DNA from: Temnothorax longispinosus
Lineage: Eukaryota > Arthropoda > Insecta > Hymenoptera > Formicidae
Direction of reading: 5' to 3'
Assembly (NCBI RefSeq): GCF_030848805.1
Contig: NC_092359.1
Span: 17,697,579 to 17,761,578 of the forward strand
Length of the DNA stretch: 64,000 bases
The translations under genes were made by a program, and so were the position numbers. The stretch's first letter is position 1. Each line of letters opens with the position of its first letter. The notes under the pieces are model-generated. The model ran no database searches and was not told where the DNA came from. It saw only the letters and a program-made list of their open reading frames with translations. Positions 51,962-64,000 of the stretch are shown here, piece after piece.

Positions 51962-52010
51962 ATCACAAGATGAATCATGAAATGAATATTTATGATTCAT
52001 CATATGTGAT
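51962..52010. other. 49-nt stem-loop
   Basis: GATGAATCAT pairs with ATGATTCATC, and beyond a small internal loop ATCACA pairs with TGTGAT, leaving a 13-base terminal loop. It is shorter than a typical insect pre-miRNA. It could be a protein-binding or processing structure. Confidence 0.7.
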
Positions 52011-53056
52011 CGGCCCATGGAATTCGTTCTTCGGGAGATTCGCCGGCGTAGTAGCGGGCGAGACAGACGGAAGGTAGAAGGCGACTGTGGAAAATCGCTA
52101 ATGCAAACCACTCGTCAAACGTCGCCGATCTCGCGGGAACGATTAATGGATCTTGCCGGGCATGCTCTCGGCTAAAATAAATCGCGGTCACCCGTTTAGC
52201 GCGGCCGAATCGAGGCGCACACGTCGTCATTTAATTCCCCCTTATCTACCACGGGCGCGGAGCAACCGAGAAAACGGGAGAAAAACGCACCCCGGAATGA
52301 AGGATCGCTCCTACGTGCTGGGAGTTCCATTAGCGAGAAACCTCGCATACGCACCCAGCGCGGCGGGTGACTCGCGTGTGTCACGTCTTGCCTTTCTACG
52401 GATCGTGAAACCCTTCGGATATGTATGTTAGTAGTATTCCAGATAACGGTACCCTGCGCATATGTGAGACGCTTCGAAATTATACGCGCGCTCTCTGGGA
52501 AATTTAATATTTTTTTCTGTAAAACCTTGTGTGGCAAAAATTAAAATCTTTACGTTATTTCCGTATACACATTTCTCAGGGTACTTTATGTTGTACATAA
52601 GTGATTGTAAGATAAAGACAATATAAGTAACGTACTATAATTTTACCGTCTCCCTTAAGTATACAATTCATAATCCCTCAGCGGCTTGAAGAAGTTTTTT
52701 TAAAATTTATAAATCGATTGACTCGCGTACGTCGGTCGACCTCGAGTATACCATCGAGCAAAACAAACCCACGGAAGACCTCGAAGGATGGGACGGAGGG
52801 ATGCGCACAACCATCACGGCAGGGTGGCGTCGCGAAGAAAGGGGACAGTCAGGGGGAAGGGAGCCTCGCCGAGTATATTGAAGGGTATGTAGTAAAAACG
52901 AGGAAGCTCTATCTCTCCCTCTCTTTCCCCCCTCTGTTTCGGCGGATGCCCCGGGTGAATATTTGACCAACTACTACTACTCGAAATATGTATAATGGTT
53001 GAAAAGGAATAGTGCGGCGTGCGACGATGTAGCGTATAAACGCGTGTATGTATGTG

Positions 53057-53060
53057 TTGC

Positions 53061-53093
<33 letters not shown>
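53057..53093 (-). repeat. Interrupted CAG tract, 12 Gln codons if translated
   Basis: On the orb2 strand this reads four CAG, CAA, six CAG, CAA. It directly follows a pyrimidine-rich acceptor-like stretch ending tttatgtgcag. The Gln frame stays open for roughly 80 further codons but includes Ser runs and GA-repeat-derived Glu/Arg, so non-coding microsatellite remains likely. Confidence 0.8.
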
Positions 53094-54972
53094 ACATAAA
53101 GCGTGGAAGAGAGGAAACGCGTGCGCGTACAGAGGTGAATGCCCTTTTCCAGGCATCTATCCCCTCCGGGGAGAGGCTCCCCTCGCGCGACCTCCGCTAA
53201 CCCCATCGTGTTTTCCTAGCGTCTCCTCGGCACCCCTGCCTGCCGTCGTGGCATTGCGCTCGTTTCTCTGTGCCCCTTTTACGCGCATACCTAATTTTTT
53301 TACGGTCGGGTCTTCCTGTTTCTTTCTGTCGTCCTTCTTTTCCTTTTGTCTATTTAATTAAAGTGATGCAAAACTCGCTTGATTCTAACGGAGAAATATA
53401 CCAATGGATAGACGTAAAATTGTAAGTAATTATAAAGAATGCACTTGTCATCCATCTTGTGATAATGCAGTAGCTTATTATGAGATAACATTTATTAGGT
53501 AATATATGGAACGATTAACTAATGCAACTATAATAAAAATCTATGTTGTTAAGAAAACCTCAAAATGTTTTTTAAAATAAATTTTCCGTCCATTAATTTC
53601 AATCCATAACCTACGGTTTAATATTTTATCGCACACGCTTTTATTTCCTCTCTTTTTAATTAACTTTCTCTCTTTTTAGAACACATCTCACGTGTAAATA
53701 ACAACGCGTTCCTGAATTTATTTATTTCTTGTATCGCGAAATCGATATACCCGTTGTTTTTGCATTACTTCAAATATAAACAAATAAAATGTATTTTTTC
53801 TCTTTCTGTTATTTCCCTCTGCTTCTTTCCCGCGGTCGCTATCGTCACGCGACTGTATCATGCATGTGTAGCAACGGTACAGTACGACGTCGTTAAAACC
53901 TATCGCGCGGGGCACTGCACGGAAGCTGATAAAGCGTCACGTGCGCCGCGTTCGGTAAATTTCTCGAAGAAATCTCGGCAGATATCTCTCGGCAAATTTT
54001 AGTATTCCGCCGCGCAACGCGAGGGAATAGGCGCCGCGAAGCGTATCGCGCGCTCCGCGGCTAAAGGATTAAATATCCCGCGTTATATCGAGCTTGACAG
54101 CCGTATCGCGCGAGTTCTAAGGACGTTCCGCGAAAGGGTGAAACGTGCCCACGAGCCATGAATTCGTAACGCCCGTAATTACGCGGGAATAATTAGTGCG
54201 GCCTGCGCCTTACCCGGAAAAGTCGCGCGACCCCCTTCAAACGCTCCACCGGGACCGCCCTGGAAAATTATTAATGACGTCGTAAATAACAGCATGAATC
54301 GTTAATTCCAATTTAATTAAGTGCGGAGGGAAGCGGCAAACTTCGACGCGCGCCCGGCGCCAGTGACACAGTAAACGTAATTAGAATCTGTAATTAGAAC
54401 TCGTTACAATCTCGAGCATTGTTCTAAATAACGCGAAGCGAATTTCTATTGTAAACTTCATTAGTATATGGTATTGTTAGTACATATATTATTTGCACGA
54501 AGATATATACGCAGAATTGTGGCGGAAAAAAATTCTCCTTTGTGGAATATTTCCCGCTCTCGCTCTATCTCTTGCGTTAAAAAAGAGAAATATTTTCGTG
54601 TTCGTGAAACTCCAGTCCTTTCCAATGTTTTTTTCTCATAGTTGCTACGTTGCAATCAACTACGGGTGCAGCACGCGAGAAAACGTATTCCAACGTAATA
54701 TACGTTTCAAGAGTCACAGCGAGAGTACGGGCTGAATCAAACTTCCCCGTTGACGGCAGACGCATTTCATCCCCCCGCATCGGAATGAACACAAAGCGCG
54801 GCAACAGTGTTTCCTCCCTTTCACTCTCAATACTCGTCCCCCGTTCACCCATCTCCGGCAAACTCGCCGGCTCGTAAGTTCATTAATGACCGGCCCCACC
54901 GTTATTTCATCGAGCGCGCCTTTTCCGCGATGCCACGACAGAATTATCGTGCTTCCCACCAACACGCGGTGT

Positions 54973-55036
54973 AATTGGACCGTCGTCGGAACTGACGTCC
55001 GTCGAACGTCCAATTGACGCGCGGTTAATTAACCGC
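54973..55036. promoter_or_regulatory. Paired palindromic motifs
   Basis: AATTGGAC (54973-54980) is answered by GTCCAATT (55008-55015). Right next to it, GCGGTTAATTAACCGC (55021-55036) is a perfect 16-bp palindrome with a homeodomain-type TTAATTAA core. The arrangement resembles a compact regulatory element. Confidence 0.45.
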
Positions 55037-58000
55037 ATTCTCCAAAAGTTCGGGAAAACCCGATCGGTTTTAGAACGGACGCGCTGCTGTCGTCCCTTTA
55101 GACACGACGGACGGTTCGGCTATACATTGTGACGTTACAAGCGAAAAAACGATTTCCACGACGAGTGACGACCCATGCTCTTATAAAAAAAGAACAAACA
55201 TTGAAAGAAATCTTGGGTACTATAGAAAATGAGAATTTCTCGTGGATACTAATTTTTTTTATTCATCGGGGAGGACGTCGCTTCGATATTTCTACGTCTT
55301 TGCATTTTAATGTTTTATACGATTGATGAAAATAGATCTCTTCCGGATGAGCAAAATGACATATTTGAGGTTTACTACATCCAATCGAGATAATCGAGTG
55401 TCGATTAAAGATTTACTCTTTCGCAACAGCGAATACAATGATTCCTGGGCGCATATCGAGTTCAGAGCCGAGCGGGGTGAATACGTACCTCGGTCTTAAT
55501 CAATGTAAAATTAGAAACTTTCGTGCGGCACAACCCTCCTTGGTCATTTGGACTGGATGATGGAGGAGCCGGGTCGGAGCGACTGATTTTCGAGGGCGGG
55601 AACGGACAGCTGGTCACGCGAGTTTTTACGAGCCGCATGCAAATGCGTGCCCCCATCTACGTGATAAACTCACCCCCTGCCTCGGCCTGACCCCTCCCCC
55701 ATCGCGCAGACGCCGCAAATTCCCATCTTGATACCCGGCGTCATAAACCGCCAGACGTCTCGTCGTCGGTCGATCGGCTTGAAAAACAATTACGATCTCG
55801 CGGTTATTCACGCGACGGCGGCGGTGGCGGAATGACTTCGCATCGTTATATCGGCTGACGCGCGACAAATTGCACTGTCGCACTTCATTGTTTGACGTTT
55901 GACTCGACGGATACGGCTATTCGTGTATTACCTCGAACAGATTACATCGGAAATCGCTGACGAAACTTTCGCCGACGACGTGCTCTCGCCAATACTATTT
56001 CGGGTCGACGTCGAGTCTGCCCAACAACATAGATATATTCATCGAGATAAAATTATCACAAGGAATTTTGCCTTCCTTATCGTAAAAATTTTTGAAAATT
56101 ATCTTCCCTTTAATATCTTATCCTTACAAAGTCTCGTTTTCAGTAGGAAACTCGATTTGGGGCAAAAGAGGGTCAGAACAAATTGATAAAGTACATTGAT
56201 CTCGTCGTATCGCTTTCCTCCGGCTCGTCACGCTAATTAACTATCTCAAAGATAAAATTGTTCGTACGATATAATGTTAGATCCCTCCGACCCTTGGATC
56301 CGTGTAACGCGATTTACTCTCCGGCGCCGAGCCGGAGCCGAAGATACGGTTCGGTTGTTTATCTCCATAAAGGCGTGCTAAAAATTTCCTCCTTTCCATG
56401 GGGAACCATGGGTATAGGGTGGAATCGCACGGTGGATGAGCGGCGGCTCGTAGCGACGTGCAAGGATCGAGGATCCGGCGCGGCTAATCCAATTCGAGGC
56501 GGCGAAAGACGGAGAGAATCCCGGTTTATCGTAATAATCGTCCATTGTTGAGGGAGTATAATGAATGTTGTCCTCTCATGGAGGCGACGACCGGCGTTCT
56601 CTTTCTTTCGTTGTGTCCTTCCTGCCTTACGACGGACACATAGCATCCCGGAATTCCACTTGCCGGCCTTTTCTCCCGATTCCTGTCTCCCCCCCCTCTC
56701 TCTCTCTCTGTCATTCGTCCGGCCACCGATTTAATTTTAGATAAGCTTTAAGGGATTGACTTCTCAAGGACTGTCCTCCTGTCTGCTAGCCGGAGGCAGC
56801 CGGTCGTCAAATAGGCGCTCGTCTCTCTCGTGACATCAGAAATTCAATTTGCCAGACGGCGCGACGATTTACGGAAACGGCTCGTCGCAGACGGTGGATG
56901 TCGCAGGGTGACTTTGTGCGGCCTATACTGCGCTATAAATAAAATAAAACGTAGCGTGGCACTGTATCGCGCAAGTGCGTCTGCGCGCGTGGAACGCTGT
57001 AATTTTTCGCGATGTGAATTTTTTCCTAAAATCGTGCACTTTTTTTCGAGTAAATCTCATTTTGTCGACGAATGTTGCTCTAAATGATATCCGCGTGTAT
57101 CCGTGAAGCTATTCTCGCTAATCCAAACATTTCATATAAATTTTTTTTTATGACACGCAAGCATAGAATAAATGTTCACAGAGGTGATAACAAAGATCCA
57201 CTACTGGAATATTTCGAGTACTTAATGGACTTTGTGCGCTTTTAACCCAGCCATTGAATTAACGGACTGCTAACAGCGTAAATTCCATATTATTTTATCT
57301 CGAATATAAATATCTCAATGGAATATTTATTTATATTCAAGGTATATTAAATAGAGCAACCTGTTGATTTTATCTCGCTATTCACGATTCCGCGTCTCCG
57401 GCATTCATGTATTCCCGATCGGATCTGATCATCGCTTGCCGAAACGGCGCGAAAAAGTAGTTTGGATTGTCTATACTCCGTTCTACTCCGATTCGTGGCA
57501 AATCGGATCTGTTCATCTGTGTGGGACAAAAAGTTATTGTGAAGCGAGAGCGGAGGAATGATCGCATCCGGCTAGACGATGTTTCAGCTATAACACTCGA
57601 CGACGGCTATGTACGAAGCACCGGTGTGGGTGGTCGTTTTCGGTTTACAGCGGCCATCGCAATGAATCGCGGCGGAAAGGGTGAAAAACACTCGGTACGG
57701 TCGAACAGGTCCCTCGACTGTAGACGCGAATCAAGTTTGTGACGCGTGAAGGGCGGGATAAGCATTGCACCGAGGAGATAACCCCGGGGCGAGGACCGAA
57801 CGGGAAAAAAGCTGGGAGAGAAAAACGCGGAGCTATATCTTTATGTCATCATCTCGAATAAAAAAAAAAAAAACAAAAAAAAGATTGAAAAATTTTGTTT
57901 ATGCGATAAGAGGTTTATGTAAGCAAGCACATTTCTATTATTTCTACTATTTCTATTATTAATCGAGACGCGTAAATATGATAAATGTATTGAGACGTGA

Positions 58001-61000
58001 TTTAATTGAATTTAATAAAAGTAAAATGATACTTCCAATTTTCGAAAGTTGGACGAAAGTCATGACGCAACGGTGTCGCATACGCTTAACAACGAATTAA
58101 GACGGCAATTTGGGCACATTAAAAATCTTGCGCGTGAACCTGTAATTTACGGCCATAAAGTTGCTATGAACGCCGCCGTGGGAATTCTCACAATAATATT
58201 TATAGTTTACATAATATTATAGTTTAAATAGTTTACACCTCGATAAATGACGCAAAGCTACAAGACCCGTCGCGCCACTCATCTCCAACGGGTTCGGTCA
58301 CGCGTGAACATCGATTCGCTCCGTGCTAGATGTTAACCAGATCGATATCTCCCGTCGATTAATTGGCCGACGTATCGGGGTCGTCGCCGCGTCCGAGAGA
58401 AAAAGAGACGTCCGTGGCGAACGGCGCCTCCGGTTATTCGCGGGGATCTCATCAGGAGCCGTCGCTCGGGTGCACTCGTTGCACGTAATGCGTGTTCATG
58501 ACGCCGCAAATGGACCGGCAGCGGCTCTCGGGGTAACGTTCAAGCATCGTGAACCGGAAACGCATGGGGAACGATCGCGTTTGGCTCTTCCGCGCCGTTT
58601 TGTACTGCGCGTTTGCGTCGTCCAGGCGGAAAATGCTTCCTTCGAAGACAATGGGAATGTCGTCGTCGCTGTCGTCGTTGTCGTCAAGAGTGCGACGCTC
58701 TGAAGAGCGTGGTGGCTACTATGCGATCGGAAGCAGACGATGTTCCCACGAAGAGTAAAGCGCACCGGATGTAACGGTGCGCACGGAACGAGGAGATGAC
58801 AGTGGCCGCGTGCCGGTCGATAAACGATCCGACCGTTACAGATAATTGGCGAGTATTAATTACGAGATACGCAAACTTTGTTCGCACATTAAAACTGCTA
58901 TTGAATTATTACATATTACGATATTATTGTATTCCAAGTTGTATAGGTAATTATTAAAACACCACGCATTAAATTTATGGGATAGCGCTGGGATGATAAT
59001 TCCAAGCATTTTTACATTCTATTTGAGAGAATTTGCTATATTGACAGATAATTCCCATATGAAAGAAAAAACAACTTTTGCTAAAACTACGGCAACAGCG
59101 AGTGAATGGGATTGGAGGGTGAATCGGGGATTGATTGAAAAAACTCGCTCGCTAACTTTGTTCCCGTTCACTTCAACTTACTTTCCTCTATCCGATCACT
59201 ATACTTTCCCCGGAGCGCGAACTTTTACCTTCCGTTAGTATTTCACTCAGCGTTATCATAATGTGTATTCAACCGCGGTCGTCGTACGATCATCATGGGA
59301 AACATTACCGTATTTAAAATTTCATTTAACAAAATCGCGGTATCACGCGGAAAAATTCTTCTAATCTAAACGGTCTTGATTATGAAAGTACAATCAATTA
59401 ATACCGTCAGTGCGGTTAAAGCTTTACTGAACGACAGGATTGAGGAAGTAATAACGGTTCAGGCCGAACGTAATTCCCTCGTTCGAGCTAGCGTTAATGA
59501 CGTCGAGGGCGAGGCGGCAATTAAAATGTTACTAGCGACACGGCGGTCACTTTCTTCTTTCTTTCGTCGCGGATCGGCGCGGTCTGACGTATCTCTCAGC
59601 CGTTTCGTCGTGGCAACCGCACGTACTGCGAGAATTCGTAATTACAGGCTTATCAACGACTTTAGAAAATTCTGCGAATTAATGAGTGCGCGTCTCAAGA
59701 GGCGCTCTCGCGCCGTCGTCATCCTCGTGGTCGTCGCCTCTCGACTCCGTCCCGACCCTTTTTACCCTGTACCTCGAGCTCTACCCAAGCCTAGACGAGG
59801 TACTTCCCCAACCTCGGCCGTGGCTATCCCTCTTCCGCCCGTGTCGCAACGAGAGAGCTGCGTCAGCTGCGCGATTGTGTGATTCGTCCTCGACGTCGTC
59901 GACGACGCGTCGCTCGGGGGAATTAGGCGTATTTTAACGGCGGATAAGTGAGGCCGAAGGGTGAATAGAATTAACATTAGAAACTGGTACGCCGGAAGTA
60001 ATATAATTATTTATGAGGTATATAAACGTAATTGCTCACTGGCAAAAAATATCGGATTAGAACCGGGTTAATCAAACGTAAGATAATAGCGGATCAATAA
60101 AAAAGTAAATTGAATTGAAAGAAACTGCTGTTATAATCACGATATGCTTAGAATATGCTGAAGAAGTACAGATATAAATACAGATACATGTCAAATGTAA
60201 AATCAAATAATTCTACTTTTTAATGACGAATAAAGTCTTCGAAAGCCGAAGTAAATTGAATGTACAGTTGTGATGAATAAATGTAACCGGACGGTAATTT
60301 AAGTTAAAGTTAAAATCCTACTACGACGAAGAGACATAATAAATTTACATTAAAAAATGCTCCTTGACGACTTAAGAAGTCGGCGGAGTAAATTGAAACG
60401 AGTGACAGTAAATTAGCGAACGAGCCTTTAATTTAAAATCCGATTTGTTTTACATTTTCATCCGTTCGTTGTTATAATAACAAACTTTTTTCCCTCGTGC
60501 TTTTCATCAGAAAAGCGAGAGACACGTAATGAGATGCAACTATATGATTCAAAAAGTTATGAAACCGACATAAAGTATGATTAAGCAGCCTATATAGCCC
60601 TATGCGGATTTTGCGCCGCATAACCGTGCAAGTGGATTTAGATTTGCATTTCCGAATGATTTTATATCTACGAAGCACAGAGGATCGTTTTTTCTTCCAC
60701 CTAATTTCACTCCTCAAAAACTGTCGCCCCTTTCGATTCGTCCTTCATATCGCAAATCCCCTTCATAAAATGCCATAAAAAGACGATGCGCAATGACGTA
60801 GAAAATTAAAGATTCGATCAACGTGCGAATCTAAATAAAGCAGTGTTCCACTATTTTATTTAGACGTCTCCAGTACGTCTTAATTATCGTTGTCTAGCAA
60901 ATGCATTGCAAACGAATTCCATACCTCTCTAAAGCAAAGATTAAATTAGAAGAGATCAGAGATAAAGATTCTCATAATATTTTTCATAACTTTCAAGTTA

Positions 61001-64000
61001 CGCAAAATACATAGATTGCATGTATAATTTACAGTTAATCACAGATAATTCGTCATAATTACCGACAGTTTTGTCAAAACAATCCTCGAACTTCCCTATA
61101 AATCTCACATCACCTTGGTGCCTATACTCCTACGTATTAATTTCCCATGACGAATGTCGCACGCGACAATCTCTTCCGCACGCGCGCGACGCAGGGAGAT
61201 CTGGCTCATTGTTTCCTAATGACAACGCGCATGATTATGCGTCGCGGCGAGGCGAGGCGAGGCGAGCGACTCTTTCCCGGAATCGTCTAACGATGATAGC
61301 ACGATTTGTCGCCGTATTCCGCGAACATATAGTCAGCCGCCGAACTGTGTCGCGGCTATAAAGCGTTCCCACGACGCGTAAGCTCGATTTTTCGCTGGGC
61401 CCGCTAATTGCCTGTCCGCCGTGTGATTTACAAACAGCAGTAAACACGAATCCGCTTGACAGACGGCCGACAAGACAAGCCTATCGTTAGATAATATTCT
61501 AGCCTGAAGGAGGACTCTCCGGGATGAACCCGCACGTTCGCAACACTTTGCCACCGAGGTAACGAAAAATGTCGTTAACTCTTCCGCTACTAATGGAATT
61601 ATCATACCAGGGCGGCTTTCCCACTATATTCTGATAAATAATTTTTTTTACTATATCTCGTATTTTACTTTCGCGTACGTCGTACCGATATGCAAGACGA
61701 TAACGAGGATTGCTTATCTAAAATTAACACATGACGGAAAGAAAGTTTTGCACTAGAAATAATCTTCTTACTTTCTATTCCAATTTTTATTTCACTTTCA
61801 AATCAAGCGGTTAACAATTTTAATTACCTTGTCGAGTATTGCTCCGACGTATATATACATCCTAATATATTGTATAAGCCAGTAAAAAATAATATTATTT
61901 AAATTTAAAATTCAAGTATTTAAGGAGCGATGAATTTACTCCAGAGCGACTTTCCATCACGTTTTAATTAAGATATAGAAACGGGGGAACGCGAACATCT
62001 TACTTCCGCAAAGTCTCATCAAGGTAAAAGGGAATTGAAGGGTGCTCGAAACGTCTCGGGAAAGGCCGCGGAGAAACCGGCGCGGCGGTTTCCCTGAAAG
62101 AATGTCCATTTTTTAAATATCTGCGCGCTGCACGTGCCTCATTTTCATGGTTCAGGTAGCGCAGGTGGGCGCATACGCCTGCGTGTGCCGTGAAGAAAGG
62201 GATCCGCGGCTCGCACGTTGCACTCTTGACCTTTCGAGAGTCTTGTGCAACCGAAACCGCGGGGCGTCGCGTGCGGCGGTCGCAGTCGAGAGGAAAAGGG
62301 AGAAACGGGGAGGGTGGGGCGCGACATTTCAGCGATACTCCGGGGCTACGAACACCCTCAGCGATGCATCGCGCTGCATCTCGCTCGGGATCTCTCTTTC
62401 TCTCTTCGCCACTCCTTGTTTCACGACAGAGACCGAAAGACGATCTCCCGAAGACCGAGAGATGAAAGACTCTTTATCGCCTATAAATTTTATGTGTCGC
62501 TTATTGAACGGAATAACCGGGACTGATTTTCCGCGAAAAATTCGGGCAATTAATTGAAAGGAAAAAAGGATAAATCGCTGCTCGAGCGAGCGCGATCAAA
62601 GTGATTAATTTATATCAATTCGAACGTATAATGCAGCCGTAATGATGAAAGCAAGGTCATTATTGTTGCTTTCGCTCTATACGAACGGCGAAGGAGGAAA
62701 TATGTGCACATCATTAGCACACGTTTTGCCTAAGGTTGTCGTTATTAATAGCTGATACTTTTAGCGGCTAACATTTCAGCTCGGATGTAACTGCGATTCA
62801 AGATGCAATCGTGACGCAGGAAGTATCTTAGATAAGATAAGCGAGATTTACTTTATACATGTGTTACGACTTTCTCCAGGCTACTTCGGATCATAGCGCC
62901 GCGAAGTGAAGAACACGTTAGTCGCGAGGCTTTTTTCCCTCCCCCCTTTTTTTTAAAAGCTTAAAGAACGTCGGCCACTTCTCGAACGCGAAAGTGGTCG
63001 CTGCTCTTAATACTAAACGCGTCCTCGTTAGCGTAGATCTTGTAAGCTGGTTCCTCCCACCTCTCTCTCTCTGTCCTTCCTTTTCTCTCCTTTCTCGCTA
63101 ATCGAGAAAGTTGCTAACTTTGACTAATCAAAACGAAATGATAGCCGTGGCAACCCACGCCGACCACACTTTGGTCCGCGACGAAACCGCGTTCCTCGTT
63201 ATCGCGCATCCAAATAAGTATCGAGACCGCGTAAAACGATAGGCGCTTCAATTACACGAATTCAATTATCGACAGGGAAAAGATATTTAAAAGAATAAAT
63301 CCGTTTACAGCCATGCACCGCAATCATCACAATCGCAATCAGAATGAAATGAGATTTTGGTTTTAATGGCGGTATAAATACGCGTGTAATATTTCGGTAC
63401 ATTAAAACGGAAGTGAAGCAGACATCGTCATATTTTCGTACCATTAGACGACCTTCTTTCTTTCGATCGATCTCATGCACGGCGCTCGATTTATCGCGCG
63501 ACGGAGGCTTCGGAGAACGCGCGCTTCCTTGAGCAAACGTTAAACGTCAAATACTTCCACGAATGTATTATTTGTCTGCCGAGCGTGGTGTGTCGTAAGA
63601 GCCCCATTATCCATACGATTGCAAATATCGCGGATACGTCTTACCTCGATCCACGACCATACGAACGAATCGTATAACGAGCGGTGTACCGTTACCGCGC
63701 GTTTTATCCGAACCGATCGAATGACCGGAGTACCGACTTCGCTTATTCTCGCTTACCATCCTTCGATCAAACGATAAGTGTAACAGCGGGACGAGGAGAG
63801 AGGGATATAGAGACAGGGGAAGAAAGAGCGATCGTTAATCACACACACGTCCGCTTATCCGCCTATAAACCTGCTAAATGAAAAGAACGTCTCAAGCAGG
63901 AAGTCACGCTAGTTTCACACTACACTCTATGAACGAAAAAAGAATTTTGATCTGAAACTTGATCCTAATCCGACAATAATTAATCCCTCATATATGCATA

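Larger units (their letters stand above)
34421..64000 (-). other. Upstream orb2 region, probable long introns, no confident exon
   Basis: Beyond the first visible orb2 exon I find no exon with both good splice sites and a recognisable protein on either strand. Because the exon at 34420 begins mid-codon, its partner must lie in this interval or beyond it. The DNA is CpG-rich with AT-rich patches, many short open frames, one clear MITE (39766-39965) and several palindromes listed separately. The candidate CAG-tract exon near 53 kb is the only one with a functional argument. Other genes nested on + cannot be excluded. Confidence 0.5.

Noticed and set aside
55462..55656. Minus-strand frame with a good donor (gag|gtacgt) and Ser/Pro-rich peptide
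   Set aside because: There is no usable acceptor with a pyrimidine tract, and its phase 0 end does not match the exon at 34420, which needs one leftover base.
59376..59882. 168-codon + strand open frame
   Set aside because: It has no recognisable domain, no splice context and Arg-rich low complexity from CpG-rich DNA.
62147..62557. 136-codon + strand open frame
   Set aside because: It has low-complexity Arg/Ser composition, three overlapping open frames and no splice or domain evidence.

Overview
The window looks like animal nuclear DNA. Genes have short spliced exons with GT-AG introns, and the only firmly recognised proteins are two members of the cytoplasmic polyadenylation element-binding (CPEB) family, which is found only in eukaryotes, and a peroxisomal PEX11. 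Arthropod-like CPEB sequences, small introns, foldback MITEs, CpG-rich non-coding DNA and many dinucleotide repeats fit an insect. I would guess a hymenopteran such as an ant, but I cannot prove that from sequence alone.

Layout. From 1 to 7 kb lies the 3' two thirds of orb (CPEB1 type, + strand). Nine exons run from 997 to the stop at 4073. A PIF/Harbinger-like MITE fills most of one intron, and an AT-rich downstream region is dense in CPE motifs. From 7.7 to 8.9 kb is a complete four-exon Pex11 gamma-type gene (- strand). From 8.9 to 9.7 kb is a probable small two-exon gene (+) diverging from Pex11. From 9.7 to 11.3 kb is AT-rich intergenic DNA with a composite foldback element. From 11.4 to 11.9 kb are the 3' exons of an unrecognised gene (-). 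At about 12.1 kb the composition changes sharply to CpG-rich DNA. From there to 32.6 kb I find no convincing exon, only microsatellites, palindromes and diverged tandem duplications. It lies directly downstream of orb2 on the same strand, so the simplest reading is a 3' UTR of up to about 20 kb, though this is inference. From 32.6 to 34.4 kb are the last five exons of orb2 (CPEB2-4 type, -), carrying both RRMs and the zinc-binding domain. From 34.4 to 64 kb is non-coding-looking DNA upstream of those exons, probably long orb2 introns. It holds a 200-bp MITE, several palindromes and an interrupted CAG tract on the orb2 coding strand.

The two CPEB paralogues face each other tail to tail about 28 kb apart and share an intron position at the RRM2/zinc-domain boundary. 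CPEB proteins bind U-rich CPE motifs in 3' UTRs to control poly(A) length and translation, so the long UTR-like regions on both sides are where cross- or autoregulation would act. The most interesting possibilities are the very long orb2 3' UTR, a phase-compatible alternative last exon of orb at 7.5 kb, and two small unrecognised genes between the paralogues.
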